Origin: Bacteroidia bacterium
GTDB lineage: Bacteria; Bacteroidota; Bacteroidia; B-17B0; Aurantibacillaceae
Direction of reading: 5' to 3'
Length of the DNA stretch: 64,000 bases
Assembly (NCBI GenBank): GCA_016787705.1
Contig: JAEUTP010000008.1
Span: 806,001-870,000, forward strand
The translations under genes and the position numbers were made by a program. Within the stretch, counting starts at the first letter, position 1. Each line of letters opens with the position of its first letter. Shown here piece by piece: positions 9,360 through 18,243 of the stretch. The notes below the pieces were generated by a model, which was not told the origin of the DNA, searched no databases, and was given only the letters and a program-made list of their open reading frames with translations.

Positions 9360-9390
9360 TTGCTTTTTTGCTTTTAATGTTTTAGATTTG
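9360..9390 (+). promoter_or_regulatory. Candidate Bacteroidota promoter for secreted metalloprotease
   Basis: TTG at 9360-9362, a 20-nt spacer, then TAGATTTG at 9383-9390, an exact TAnnTTTG -7 box. A start site about 7 nt downstream would leave a leader of about 10 nt before the ATG at 9408. Confidence 0.5.
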
Positions 9391-9407
9391 ATTATACAAT
9401 TTAAAAC

Positions 9408-11708
9408 ATGAAAAAATCTACAATTGCATTATCATTAATTGCATTGTTATCTTTTGGCCTTAACGCACAAAGTAACAATGATAAATTTTGGTCGCCGGTT
9501 AGCGAATCTGCCATTCAAAAAAGTGGAAAAAGACAGATCGTACCGCAAAAATATCTAGCCTTTCAGTTAAATGGCAACGATCTTAGAACACAATTGTTAT
9601 CTGCTCCGCACGAAAACAGTGTAAAGATCAATGAAAGTACATGCATCGTAACTTTGCCCTTACCTAATGGTATTTTTCAGAGATTTCGAGTTGTTGAAAG
9701 CCCTATAATGGAACCTGCATTAGCTGCTGCATATCCTGATATTAAAACATATAGCATAAAAGGTATTGATGATGTTTATGCAAATGGAAAATTAGACTGG
9801 AATGAATTCGGTTTCCATGGAATGATCCGTTCTATCAATGGTGATTTTTTTATTGATCCGTATTGCCTGCAAAATGTTAAGGATTATATCACTTATTATA
9901 CCGCTGATTTTGTGAAAGACCCTTCACAAATTTTACCGGAAGTAGGTGTAATTGAAAACAAAGAAGAGAAAACCTCATCAGCATCTCCGAAAAAAAAAGA
10001 AGAAAACGAAGCAAAACTAAGTAGCGCTCCACCTGCAATTTGCGTTGGCGCTCAATTAAGAACATACCGTTTAGCAGTTGCGTGCACAGGCGAATATGCT
10101 GTTGCTGCAACAGGTTCAACCACACCAACTTTGGCTCAAACGCTTGCAAAGATTGTTACCAGCGTTAACCGCGTTACAGGTGTTTATGAAACCGAAGTAG
10201 CAGTGCGTCTTACACTTGTGGCTACTGAAACAAACGTTATTTTTACAAATGCGGCAACCGATCCGTTTAATGGTAACAATAATGCAAATACTTTAATTGG
10301 CGAGAGCCAAACTGTTATTACAAATACAATTGGTACAGCAAATTTTGATATTGGTCATACATTCAGCACGGGCGGCGGTGGCTTAGCGGGCCTGGGTGTT
10401 GTTTGCAGTGCTTCTCAAAAAGCAAGTGGTATTACAGGAAGCCCAAGCCCTGTTGGCGACCCTTACGATATCGATTATGTAGCGCATGAAATAGGCCATC
10501 AATTTAAAGGCAATCACACATTTAATTCAACCGTTGGCTCTTGTGGTGGCGGTAATAGAAACGCATCTACAGCTGTTGAACCCGGTAGCGGAATTACAAT
10601 TATGGCTTACGCAGGCATTTGTGGTTCGCAGGATCTTGCTCCTAATAGTATCGCTTACTTTCACGCTATCAGCTATGACGAGATCGTGAACTTTACCAAC
10701 AACAGCACAGGTAACAATTGTGCAGCAACAACTACAACAGGTAACCAACCGCCGGTAGTTACCGGATCAGGAAATTATATCGTTCCAAAATCAACTCCAT
10801 TTATTTTAACTGGCAGTGCTACCGATCCTGATGGGGACGCCTTAACTTACTCATGGGAAGAAACAGGAGTTGGTGTTGCTGGAAACTGGAATTCAGGAAA
10901 CAGAGTATTTTTTCGCTCTTATAACCCTACAACTTCTCCTTCAAGAAGTTTTCCAAACAATGCGGTTGTTTTATCAGGAAACTACACAGGAACCAAAGGA
11001 GAATATCTTCCCTCAACTGCACAAAATTTAACCTTCAGATTAACCGCCCGCGATAACAAAGCAAATGGAGGTGGCGTGTGCTACGCAATAAATACCATTA
11101 CAGTTGACGGAAGTTCAGGCCCATTAACAGTATCTTATCCTGATGCAACAGGAATTATCTGGGGCTCAAATACCCCTCAAACAATTACATGGGCTGTAAA
11201 CGGTACAAATGCCGCCCCCGTTTCTTGCGACAGTGTTAGAATTTTAATCTCTTACAATAGCGGAACAACTTATAGTGTATTAGTTGGTTCCACACCAAAC
11301 GACGGGTCTGAATTAATTACTGCGCCAACACTTACTTCAAGTATTAACACATGCCGCATTAAAGTTGAATCGAAAGGCAATGTGTTCTTTGATGTAAGTA
11401 ATAATAATTTCACTATTTCTATAAATGTTGGCTTAAATGCCCTGTCAAAAAACAATCCGGTTGCGTTATCTGTTTGGCCAAACCCGTTCAATAATCAATT
11501 TAATTTTGCTGTAGGAAATTTAAGCAGCGAAAGTGTTACGGAAGTTAAGGTTATGGATGTGTTAGGCAAAATAATCTATCAAAAAAATTACAATAATAAA
11601 ACGGAACTAAATGAAAGCATAGACCTTTCAAATAATGCTAATGGCATTTACTTTATTAATGTAACAAACAATAATAAAAATTCGTTTTACAGAGTAATAA
11701 AAAACTAA
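9408..11708 (+). CDS. T9SS-secreted zinc metalloprotease (reprolysin-like)
   Basis: 766 residues. Signal peptide to about residue 21 (FGLNAQ), then a propeptide region ending in a Lys/Glu-rich linker (about 180-205). The catalytic domain has HEIGHQFKGNH (His360, His364, His370 as zinc ligands, Glu361 catalytic) and a Met-turn ITIMAYAGIC. In the usual metzincin form the residue after HExxHxx is Gly; here it is Lys with Gly one place later. A cadherin/PKD-like domain follows (PPVVTGSGNY, then DPDGDALTYSW), and the protein ends in a T9SS sorting domain (SVWPNPF). It is probably an extracellular protease. A terminator follows directly. Confidence 0.9.
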   Translation: MKKSTIALSLIALLSFGLNAQSNNDKFWSPVSESAIQKSGKRQIVPQKYLAFQLNGNDLRTQLLSAPHENSVKINESTCIVTLPLPNGIFQRFRVVESPIMEPALAAAYPDIKTYSIKGIDDVYANGKLDWNEFGFHGMIRSINGDFFIDPYCLQNVKDYITYYTADFVKDPSQILPEVGVIENKEEKTSSASPKKKEENEAKLSSAPPAICVGAQLRTYRLAVACTGEYAVAATGSTTPTLAQTLAKIVTSVNRVTGVYETEVAVRLTLVATETNVIFTNAATDPFNGNNNANTLIGESQTVITNTIGTANFDIGHTFSTGGGGLAGLGVVCSASQKASGITGSPSPVGDPYDIDYVAHEIGHQFKGNHTFNSTVGSCGGGNRNASTAVEPGSGITIMAYAGICGSQDLAPNSIAYFHAISYDEIVNFTNNSTGNNCAATTTTGNQPPVVTGSGNYIVPKSTPFILTGSATDPDGDALTYSWEETGVGVAGNWNSGNRVFFRSYNPTTSPSRSFPNNAVVLSGNYTGTKGEYLPSTAQNLTFRLTARDNKANGGGVCYAINTITVDGSSGPLTVSYPDATGIIWGSNTPQTITWAVNGTNAAPVSCDSVRILISYNSGTTYSVLVGSTPNDGSELITAPTLTSSINTCRIKVESKGNVFFDVSNNNFTISINVGLNALSKNNPVALSVWPNPFNNQFNFAVGNLSSESVTEVKVMDVLGKIIYQKNYNNKTELNESIDLSNNANGIYFINVTNNNKNSFYRVIKN

Positions 11709-11727
11709 ACTTAGTTTTCTAAAATAA

Positions 11728-11759
11728 AAAAAGGGGTTCTTAATTAAGCACCCCTTTTT
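11728..11759 (+). terminator. Rho-independent terminator after metalloprotease gene
   Basis: Stem AAAAAGGGGT (11728-11737) pairs with ACCCCTTTTT (11750-11759) around a 12-nt loop. It starts 20 nt after the stop codon. The A and T tracts make it usable in both directions. Confidence 0.8.
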
Positions 11760-11938
11760 ATTTACCTGTTTTAGATTTTATGATTGCGTTATATGTATTG
11801 TAGTTAACCCAAACGAAGCTCGTAGAGCAATGTATTAAAAGATAATAAAATTAAAGAGTAGCTAAGATATACTTTAAATAGTGCACATTTCACAACACTT
11901 TGATTATCAATTAATTAATAATTTATTTAGATCAAGTT

Positions 11939-11991
11939 TGTTCATTATATTAATTGTTCATGATTCACGAACAATTAATATAATGTGAACA
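11939..11991. repeat. Long inverted repeat before the AbiEi-like remnant (possible operator)
   Basis: The left arm (11939-11959) and right arm (11969-11991) are complementary over about 21 bp, with a 2-nt insertion in the right arm and a 9-nt centre. The right arm ends 4 nt before the ATG of the decayed antitoxin gene. AbiEi antitoxins are known to repress their own promoter by binding inverted repeats, so this may be a surviving operator. That link is inference. Confidence 0.6.
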
Positions 11992-11995
11992 AGCT

Positions 11996-12313
11996 ATGAA
12001 AAGGAATCAAGTTATAGATAATGCCATTCAACATTTCGAAGAACTCACCCCATGGAAAATTCATATAGATGAATAATATTTAAGTTTTGATTAGGCATGA
12101 TGCTGTAATGGAGTTTTCAAATTTAAAAACCAAAAAGAAAATTAAACTATATCCAAAATAAAAAATGAAGTGAAAAATAACGATGTCGCTCAATTTTTAG
12201 CCTACAAAAATAAATATGTCAATTTCTTGATATTGGCGCAGTATATTTCTAAAAATAATCGCGAAACATTGTGTCAAAATAATATTAATTATATCGAATG
12301 CTCCGGAAATTGC
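11996..12313 (+). pseudogene. Remnant of AbiEi-family antitoxin gene
   Basis: An ATG at 11996 starts MKRNQVIDNAIQHFEELTPW and hits TAA at 12074. The similarity then continues through stops and frameshifts: DAVMEFSNLKTKKKIK in one frame, then KIKNEVKNNDVAQFLAYK and FLILAQYISKNNRETLCQ back in the first frame, ending NYIECSGNC before two stops. These blocks resemble the N-terminal half of AbiEi-type antitoxins of Bacteroidota. The C-terminal half is missing and the sequence runs directly into the toxin remnant, as if an internal deletion joined them. Family assignment is from memory. Confidence 0.7.
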
Positions 12314-12950
12314 TAATAGAGAAAAAGGGGCTGTGGCCCGCGATTACCATTTGAGCAAGTCTGGCGAATATATCCCCTCAAGAAGAATGAAGGATATTGA
12401 TACTGCTGTAATGGTTGCTCATGAAGAATAATTTATTCAATTAAAAAAGAGGTTAATAGAAACTAAATTGTTTAAAGAACATACGGAGCATATTAAATTA
12501 ATTTTTAAGGAAGCACTTGAATTAGATCTTTTGCCGTTTGGTGAAATTGAAGAATCAGATGTTACAAAACTCTCTAAGCCGAAAATTTTCACGTTGAAAA
12601 TTCCAGGGTTTACTTTATTAAAGGAATATACTGAAGGAGCGAAATGGAATGAAAGGTTAAATGCAAAGGTGTGTTCAATTGAATGACTTGTTTTATTAAA
12701 ACTATTTGCAAATCATGATAGGCCTCAGCGTACTAAAGATTTAATAGACATACAGCTAATTATTAAATTATATTTTGATTTATTCAGTAAAGAAGTCTAC
12801 GAGATACATTTTGATTTGATAAATTTGTATGATACTCATGATGTGACATACATTTCAAAAATTTACGCTCATGTTATTGGTCGTAAATTTAAAATGATTT
12901 TACAGAAGGATGAATTGTTATTAAAACGAACGATGGAAATTTTAAACTAA
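12312..12950 (+). pseudogene. Remnant of AbiEii-family nucleotidyltransferase toxin gene
   Basis: One frame (codons from 12312 to TAA at 12948-12950) reads through two internal stops, TAA at 12429-12431 and TGA at 12684-12686. Each fits a single-base change (Gln CAA to TAA, Gly GGA to TGA). It holds the nucleotidyltransferase core GAVARDYHLSK and RRMKDIDTAVMV, then ALELDLLPFGEIEE, then LVLLKLFANHDRPQRTKDLIDI typical of AbiEii/AbiGii toxins. The first residues before the GG-type motif are absent, apparently lost in a deletion fused to the antitoxin remnant. A 72-residue open piece (12468-12686) is part of this and is not a separate gene. Confidence 0.82.
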
Positions 12951-13050
12951 ATAAAGATGATTTTTGGGCTAGTATGATAATAGGAATAATAGAATAAAAA
13001 GTTCTAATATTCAGAATCATTGTGTCTCACTAAGTGTCTACCTTTTAAAC

Positions 13051-14592
13051 ATGAATATTAAACTCAATTTTGCGGTCAGCATAACAAGTTTACTGCTTGC
13101 AGGTTGCAGCAACCCAAGCCCGGAGGATGAAGCTTCTGTGCTAAGCAATCATTGCACCAACATCCACCGCAACGATAGTATTACTTTAGACACGGTGTTT
13201 TTGCCGCTGACAGATTCAATTCAAAACAAAACCGGCGTTTATGTTTTGGAAGACGGTGGTGGCAGTATGGTAACACGCGCCTGGTTTAGCGAGTATGCAG
13301 AGAAAAGCATTGATGTGCAGTATTTTATTTTTAGTACCGATAATGTAGGTTTGATTGCCTGCGATTACCTGGTGCGCGCGGCCGACCGTGGTGTAAAGGT
13401 GCGCATACTGGTAGATGATATTATGGTAGAGGCCGGGGTGCACGATATCTTAATGATGGATTCGCACGAAAATATTTCTATTAAAGTATACAACCCCGGC
13501 ACCAACCTGGGTAAAAATATTTGTGAGAAGATAGGTAAACTAAAACTGGATTTTAAAGGCGCCAACCAGCGCATGCACAATAAAACATTTACCGTGGATG
13601 GTAAAGTAAGCATTACCGGCGGGCGTAATATTGCCGATGAGTATTTTGATTACGATCACGAATACAATTTTAGAGATAGGGACGTGATGCTAATTGGCAA
13701 AACGGCAAACGTTATACAAAATTCATTTAATACCTTTTGGGAAAGTAAGTTAAGTGTTGCTGTTACAGACTTGGTAAGTGCAGAAGGAGAAAAATTTACC
13801 GACCCTAAACGTTTTGATAAATTGCACGAGTATGCCTGTAACCCCGATAATTTTTGGCCGCAGGTACGTGAGCGCGTCAACAACTTTCCACAAACTGTAA
13901 AAGAGTGGAACGTTTCAGGCGAAATAGCCTGGTTAGATACAGTTGGTTTTGTAAGTGATGTACCCGGTAAAAATAACAAATGGCAGGATATGCATGCCGG
14001 CGGTGTAAGTACCGATGCCTTGGTGGCATTAGTAAACAAAGCTAAAAAAAGTATCATGATCCAGTCGCCTTATTTAATTACAACTGCCGAAGGCACTGCG
14101 CTTTTTGCAGCGGCTGTTAAACGTGGCGTAAAAGTGCAGATACTCACTAACAGTTTGGCATCTACCGATAACCTGGATGCTTTTAGCGGTTACCAAAGTT
14201 GTAGAGCAGATCTATTAAAAGCAGGCGTACACATTTACGAGTTCAGGCCCGATGCGGCTATTCGTTATAAAGTAATGACCGGCGCTTTACAAAAAAAATT
14301 AAACTATAAACCTGTGTTTGGTTTGCATGCCAAATCAATGGTTGTTGATGGGGAAACCACCGTTATAGGTACGTTTAATTTAGATCCGCGCAGCGCAAAT
14401 TTAAATTGCGAATGTGTTTCCATTATTCACTCACAAAAAATTGCGGCAGGTGTTTCAAAGGGAATGGAAGAAGAAATAAAACCCGAAAATGCCTGGCATA
14501 CTACTTTGGAGTTTAATCCCGATGGTATTGCAGGCATTGATAAAAATAAAAAAGCTTTGCAAAGGAGGATAGTACCTAAAGAAATATTGTGA
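13051..14592 (+). CDS. Phospholipase D-superfamily lipoprotein (cardiolipin synthase-like)
   Basis: 513 residues. The N-terminus has a lipoprotein signal with lipobox LLAGC (Cys19), so it is probably membrane-anchored outside the cytoplasm. There are two HKD motifs: His176-Lys178-Asp183 (MHNKTFTVDGK, followed by GGRN) and His426-Lys428-Asp433 (LHAKSMVVDGE, followed by GTFNLDPRS). These form one phosphodiesterase/transphosphatidylase site. Cardiolipin synthases usually have two N-terminal membrane helices, which are missing here, so a periplasmic phospholipase D-type role is equally likely. It follows the decayed toxin locus and is convergent with the RDD gene. Confidence 0.85.
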   Translation: MNIKLNFAVSITSLLLAGCSNPSPEDEASVLSNHCTNIHRNDSITLDTVFLPLTDSIQNKTGVYVLEDGGGSMVTRAWFSEYAEKSIDVQYFIFSTDNVGLIACDYLVRAADRGVKVRILVDDIMVEAGVHDILMMDSHENISIKVYNPGTNLGKNICEKIGKLKLDFKGANQRMHNKTFTVDGKVSITGGRNIADEYFDYDHEYNFRDRDVMLIGKTANVIQNSFNTFWESKLSVAVTDLVSAEGEKFTDPKRFDKLHEYACNPDNFWPQVRERVNNFPQTVKEWNVSGEIAWLDTVGFVSDVPGKNNKWQDMHAGGVSTDALVALVNKAKKSIMIQSPYLITTAEGTALFAAAVKRGVKVQILTNSLASTDNLDAFSGYQSCRADLLKAGVHIYEFRPDAAIRYKVMTGALQKKLNYKPVFGLHAKSMVVDGETTVIGTFNLDPRSANLNCECVSIIHSQKIAAGVSKGMEEEIKPENAWHTTLEFNPDGIAGIDKNKKALQRRIVPKEIL

Positions 14593-14668
14593 GAGACAGA
14601 TCTTAGTCCTTTTGTTAAGCTACCTTCTATGAGTTTATTCTGAAGGAGAGAAGGATTTAGGATGAGGC

Positions 14669-15418
14669 TTATGACCTCTCAAACTGGTAATGCGAATAAT
14701 CCATTAGCAGGGTGCGTAAAAAATCCTCATCGCTTTGTTTTATATTTACAATACCATACTTTGTTTTTATTTTTTTAGCCAGCAATTCAATGTGCTGTGG
14801 CTGGTTTTGTGAGCGGCTAAAATCAATTACTTCTTTAATGGTATTGGCATCTGTATCCGTCATCAAAGCAATTTGCGGATACACAATTTTATAATCCGTT
14901 TTTTGGCGATGCAAGATAGTTTCGTTTAAACTAATACGTTTATTTAAAAGTATTACCGTGGTGCCGGCAACCATATCGCCAAAGCGCTGCGAGTTTTTTG
15001 ATAAAGCAACCGTTAGCAAAGCAACTACAGGTTTATCAATTATCCTGAACATAGAGCGGATAAGGTAAGAACCAAAGTTAGGTTGCGTGCCATCCAGTTT
15101 TACCACTTTTATTTTAACTATTTTTTTGCCAAAGCTTTGTCCGTTAAAAAAAGTTTCGCACAGTAAATTATAAAGTCCGGCGGGTAGCATAAACAATATA
15201 AAAATACCTATAACAATACTGTTATAAGTTTCGTAAGTATCGTAATCGCCGCTGTATTCGTTACGGCGTATAACAAACATAAAAATAAAAATGAGTATGA
15301 TCGCATATACATAAATAAAAATAAGGTCGAGCATGGCTGCCAGCATCCTTGGCCCAACACCCGCGGCTGTATAACTTAAGCTCACATTTTGCGAAGTGGT
15401 TATTTTTATTTCCTCCAT
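14669..15418 (-). CDS. RDD-family membrane protein
   Basis: 249 residues. The RDD domain has GVGPRMLAAMLDLIFIY at the first helix (Arg and Asp of the family name), two further hydrophobic segments around residues 65-85 and 120-140, and GQSFGKKIVKIKVV between them. The C-terminal 80 residues are soluble and charged. It is divergent from the SpoIIM-like gene (78 bp apart). In many Bacteroidota this RDD gene sits beside the SpoIIM/MoxR/DUF58 operon. Function unknown; some RDD proteins have been tied to ion transport. Confidence 0.88.
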   Translation of the reverse strand: MEEIKITTSQNVSLSYTAAGVGPRMLAAMLDLIFIYVYAIILIFIFMFVIRRNEYSGDYDTYETYNSIVIGIFILFMLPAGLYNLLCETFFNGQSFGKKIVKIKVVKLDGTQPNFGSYLIRSMFRIIDKPVVALLTVALSKNSQRFGDMVAGTTVILLNKRISLNETILHRQKTDYKIVYPQIALMTDTDANTIKEVIDFSRSQNQPQHIELLAKKIKTKYGIVNIKQSDEDFLRTLLMDYSHYQFERS

Positions 15419-15496
15419 TAAACTGTTGCCTTTTTGTATTTAAATATTTACATTTATATGATTGCTAAAGATAAATAATTCCGGCAATTTTAAGGG

Positions 15497-16465
15497 ATGA
15501 AGGAGATCACTTTTTTAAAACAAAACGCCGAAAAATGGGAAGAGTACGAAAAAGTACTCGATCAAAGCAAAACGGCACATCCGGCCAAGCTTACCGAAAT
15601 GTTTATTGAGTTAACCGACGATCTTTCTTACGCCAATACTAATTATCAAAAGTCAAACACCAACCTGTACGTTAACGGTATTGCTTCGCGTGTGCACCAT
15701 TTGGTGTATAAAAATAAAAAAGAAAGTGGCAACCGCTTTGTTACTTTTTATGTTAAAGAATTGCCTTTGTTATTTGCGAGTTACCACAAACAATTATTGT
15801 ATGCGTTTATAGTTACTGCCATTGCTACAGTGGTGGGTGTGCTGTCGCAAATCTACGACGATAGTTTTGTGCGCCTGATACTGTCGGATGAATACGTTGA
15901 TGCCACAATTCAACGAATTAAAAGCGGAAATCCGTTAGGGGTGTATGGTGAAGGTAACCAATTTTTAATGTTCGTATATATTACTAAAAACAATATATTA
16001 GTTGCCTTCACCGCTTTTATTTTTGGTTTATGTACTGCCTTTGGCACATCTTTTTTCCTTGCTTATAACGGCATTATGTTAGGCTGCTTTTTTACCTTGT
16101 TTTACCAGCAAAATGTATTGGATAAAGCCTTAAAAGTAGTTTGGATTCATGGCACACTCGAAATTTCGGCCATTGTTATTGCGGGCTGCGCGGGTTTTGT
16201 GTTAGGAAATAGTTTTATTTTTCCGGCCACGCATACGCGCATGCGTTCATTTATGCGTGGCGGTAAAGATGGTTTAAAAATTGTTATTGGCCTGGTACCC
16301 GTTTTTATAATGGCCGGTTTTTTAGAAAGTTTTGTTACGCGTTATACCGAAATGCATATTGCCTTAAGTCTTTTTATTATTGGTGTTTCGCTGGCTTTTA
16401 TAGTGGGTTATTTTATACTACTGCCCATTTATTTAAATAAAAAGCACCAACCTAATTATGACTAA
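15497..16465 (+). CDS. SpoIIM/stage II sporulation protein M-like membrane protein
   Basis: 322 residues. A soluble helical N-terminus of about 95 residues precedes at least five hydrophobic segments (about 98-118, 165-190, 205-225, 240-270, 290-315). The N-terminal signature FLKQNAEKWEEYEKVLD and the helices with GIMLGCFFTLFYQ and WIHGTLEISAIVIAG fit the SpoIIM-like family. The name comes from Bacillus; Bacteroidota do not sporulate, and the role here is probably in an envelope-linked MoxR complex. First gene of the plus-strand operon that runs to the DUF58 gene. Confidence 0.87.
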   Translation: MKEITFLKQNAEKWEEYEKVLDQSKTAHPAKLTEMFIELTDDLSYANTNYQKSNTNLYVNGIASRVHHLVYKNKKESGNRFVTFYVKELPLLFASYHKQLLYAFIVTAIATVVGVLSQIYDDSFVRLILSDEYVDATIQRIKSGNPLGVYGEGNQFLMFVYITKNNILVAFTAFIFGLCTAFGTSFFLAYNGIMLGCFFTLFYQQNVLDKALKVVWIHGTLEISAIVIAGCAGFVLGNSFIFPATHTRMRSFMRGGKDGLKIVIGLVPVFIMAGFLESFVTRYTEMHIALSLFIIGVSLAFIVGYFILLPIYLNKKHQPNYD

Positions 16466-16492
16466 ATAACTAATTTATAAAAACAAAAAATT

Positions 16493-17455
16493 ATGGAACA
16501 AAAAATTTCTTATAGAAAAGTACGTGACCTTGGCGCCATTTTTTCGGCAACTTTTGGTTTTATAAAACAAAATTTTAAACCTTTTTTTGGAAGCATTTTA
16601 TTTTTAGCGGGTCCCTTTATTATTGTTGGTGCTGCCGTTTCGGCTTACATGGTAGGCTCATCGGCCAACATTGCCAGGATGTTGCGAAACATGGATGAGT
16701 TTTATGGAAACATGATTCTTTCTTATCTTTTTTCAATCATCTTTTATTTTATTGGCATTACTATTTACAATGTAGTGATTAATAAAAACATTTTGACCAA
16801 CGAAAAATTAGAACCGGGAGAATCATTAAAGCTTAATCATTCGATGAGCAATTTTTTTAATGATTTTTGGCGTATGTTGGGCAACATGTTGTTACTCACA
16901 CTTTTTTTAATAATTGCCTTTGTAGTAATTGCCCTGGTATTTGGAGGCTTAATTGCTTTATCCGGTGCAGGAGGTAGCGGTGGTGCCGTTGCTGTTACGG
17001 TTATTATGGTGCTTGTAGTTTTTTTTGGGCTGCTTTTGTTTGGCCCCATACTTTCCTACATTCCGCTTGCCGCTTTATTTGTTTGCCAGCGCGATGGCAT
17101 TAATATTGGTGCAGCCCTGCGCAAAGTATTTTATTATTTAAAGGGTAATTTTTGGATGACCTGGGTAGTAAGCATGGTAGCTTTAATTTGTTATATGGTA
17201 ATGGGCTTTTTTGTTCAGATTCCTGTTTTTATTATCAGCGCGGCAAGTACATTCTCTCGGTTAAAGTCTGTCTCAGCCTATGGCGAAGAGGATAATTCAG
17301 CCACTTTGTTAATGGTTGTAGTAATTATTATCAGCTCTTTACTATCATATTGTGTAATGTCGGTTTATTATTTAATGACCGTTTATCAGTACACTAATCT
17401 CGAAGAAAAGAAAGAAGGAAGTGCCATCATCGAAAAGATCAATCAAATACAGTAA
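16493..17455 (+). CDS. Multi-pass membrane protein of MoxR operon
   Basis: 320 residues. About six hydrophobic segments alternate with short loops (about 35-58, 80-100, 125-155, 160-190, 220-245, 265-290). A Gly/Ala-rich stretch is centred on residue 160 (GAGGSGGAVAV). No named domain recognised. It lies 27 nt after the SpoIIM-like gene and ends 41 nt before the DUF4129-like frame, so it is part of the same operon and may form a membrane complex with its neighbours. Confidence 0.75.
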   Translation: MEQKISYRKVRDLGAIFSATFGFIKQNFKPFFGSILFLAGPFIIVGAAVSAYMVGSSANIARMLRNMDEFYGNMILSYLFSIIFYFIGITIYNVVINKNILTNEKLEPGESLKLNHSMSNFFNDFWRMLGNMLLLTLFLIIAFVVIALVFGGLIALSGAGGSGGAVAVTVIMVLVVFFGLLLFGPILSYIPLAALFVCQRDGINIGAALRKVFYYLKGNFWMTWVVSMVALICYMVMGFFVQIPVFIISAASTFSRLKSVSAYGEEDNSATLLMVVVIIISSLLSYCVMSVYYLMTVYQYTNLEEKKEGSAIIEKINQIQ

Positions 17456-17496
17456 TTATTTTTTTTTATAAAGCATATACTTGTTTTGTTATTTTT

Positions 17497-18243
17497 TTGC
17501 TGGGGTATTTAATTTCCTGCAATACAGGTTATGGGCAAACAGATAGCGTTGTTTCAAACGATTCTGTTATAACAGATCTTAAAAAAGATAAATTTATTTT
17601 TAGAAACGTCCGTAAGGATTCTTCAAAAATTGTTTTATTACAGCCTTCACAAAAAAAAGAAGTTGAACTATTTTCAGATCCAAAACTAAAATACAAACAA
17701 ACCGTTTCTGCTCAAAAAGGCATGTTGGAGCGTTTTTTTACCTGGCTGGCCGAAAAATTATTTGGTAACGCCGGTTTTGAAAGTGTTATCACAGCGCAGC
17801 GAATTGTGATATGGACGGTTTGCATTGCAGCTGTGGTTATAATTATCTGGTTACTCTCTCGCTCAGATGTGGTAAGTCTTATAAGGCCTAAGCCAAAGGC
17901 TACCACTTTTAATTTTATGGATGTGCTGGAAGATTTGGATAAAATAAATTTTGAAGAAAAAATAAAGCTGGCCTTAAGTGATAACGATTTTCGGTTGGCC
18001 ACCCGCTGGCATTATTTAAAGATCTTGTTTTTAATGGATAGGGCCAAGTTAATAACCTTTGCTTCCTACAAAACCAATATTGATTACCGTTACGAATTAA
18101 AAAGTAAAAACCATCAGCACGCCTTTATTCGTTTAAGTTATATATATGAGTACGTTTGGTATGGTAAATTTATAATTGGTATTAGCGATTATAAAGAAAG
18201 AGAAATTGAATTTAATGATTTTGAAAAAGAACTAGGTGTTTAA
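17497..18243 (+). CDS. DUF4129-domain lipoprotein-like membrane protein
   Basis: 248 residues from a TTG at 17497. That start leaves a stub of a signal sequence. The frame is open back to 17455 and the upstream codons add FFYKAYTCFVIFL, which with LLGYLISC completes a lipoprotein signal with lipobox LISC. There is no ATG, GTG or TTG there, only ATT codons at 17455 and 17458, so the true start is uncertain. One membrane helix (about 103-122) precedes a DUF4129 domain (about 165-245, with RWHYLKILFLMDRAKL and YEYVWYGKF). It overlaps the next gene by 8 nt. Confidence 0.78.
   Translation: MLGYLISCNTGYGQTDSVVSNDSVITDLKKDKFIFRNVRKDSSKIVLLQPSQKKEVELFSDPKLKYKQTVSAQKGMLERFFTWLAEKLFGNAGFESVITAQRIVIWTVCIAAVVIIIWLLSRSDVVSLIRPKPKATTFNFMDVLEDLDKINFEEKIKLALSDNDFRLATRWHYLKILFLMDRAKLITFASYKTNIDYRYELKSKNHQHAFIRLSYIYEYVWYGKFIIGISDYKEREIEFNDFEKELGV

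Noticed and set aside
12468..12686. 72-residue frame as an independent small gene
   Set aside because: It is the middle of the AbiEii-like pseudogene, in frame with recognisable toxin sequence on both sides of its stops.
15497..16465. SpoIIM-like gene as evidence of sporulation
   Set aside because: The family is widespread in non-sporulating Bacteroidota next to moxR; no other sporulation gene is present.
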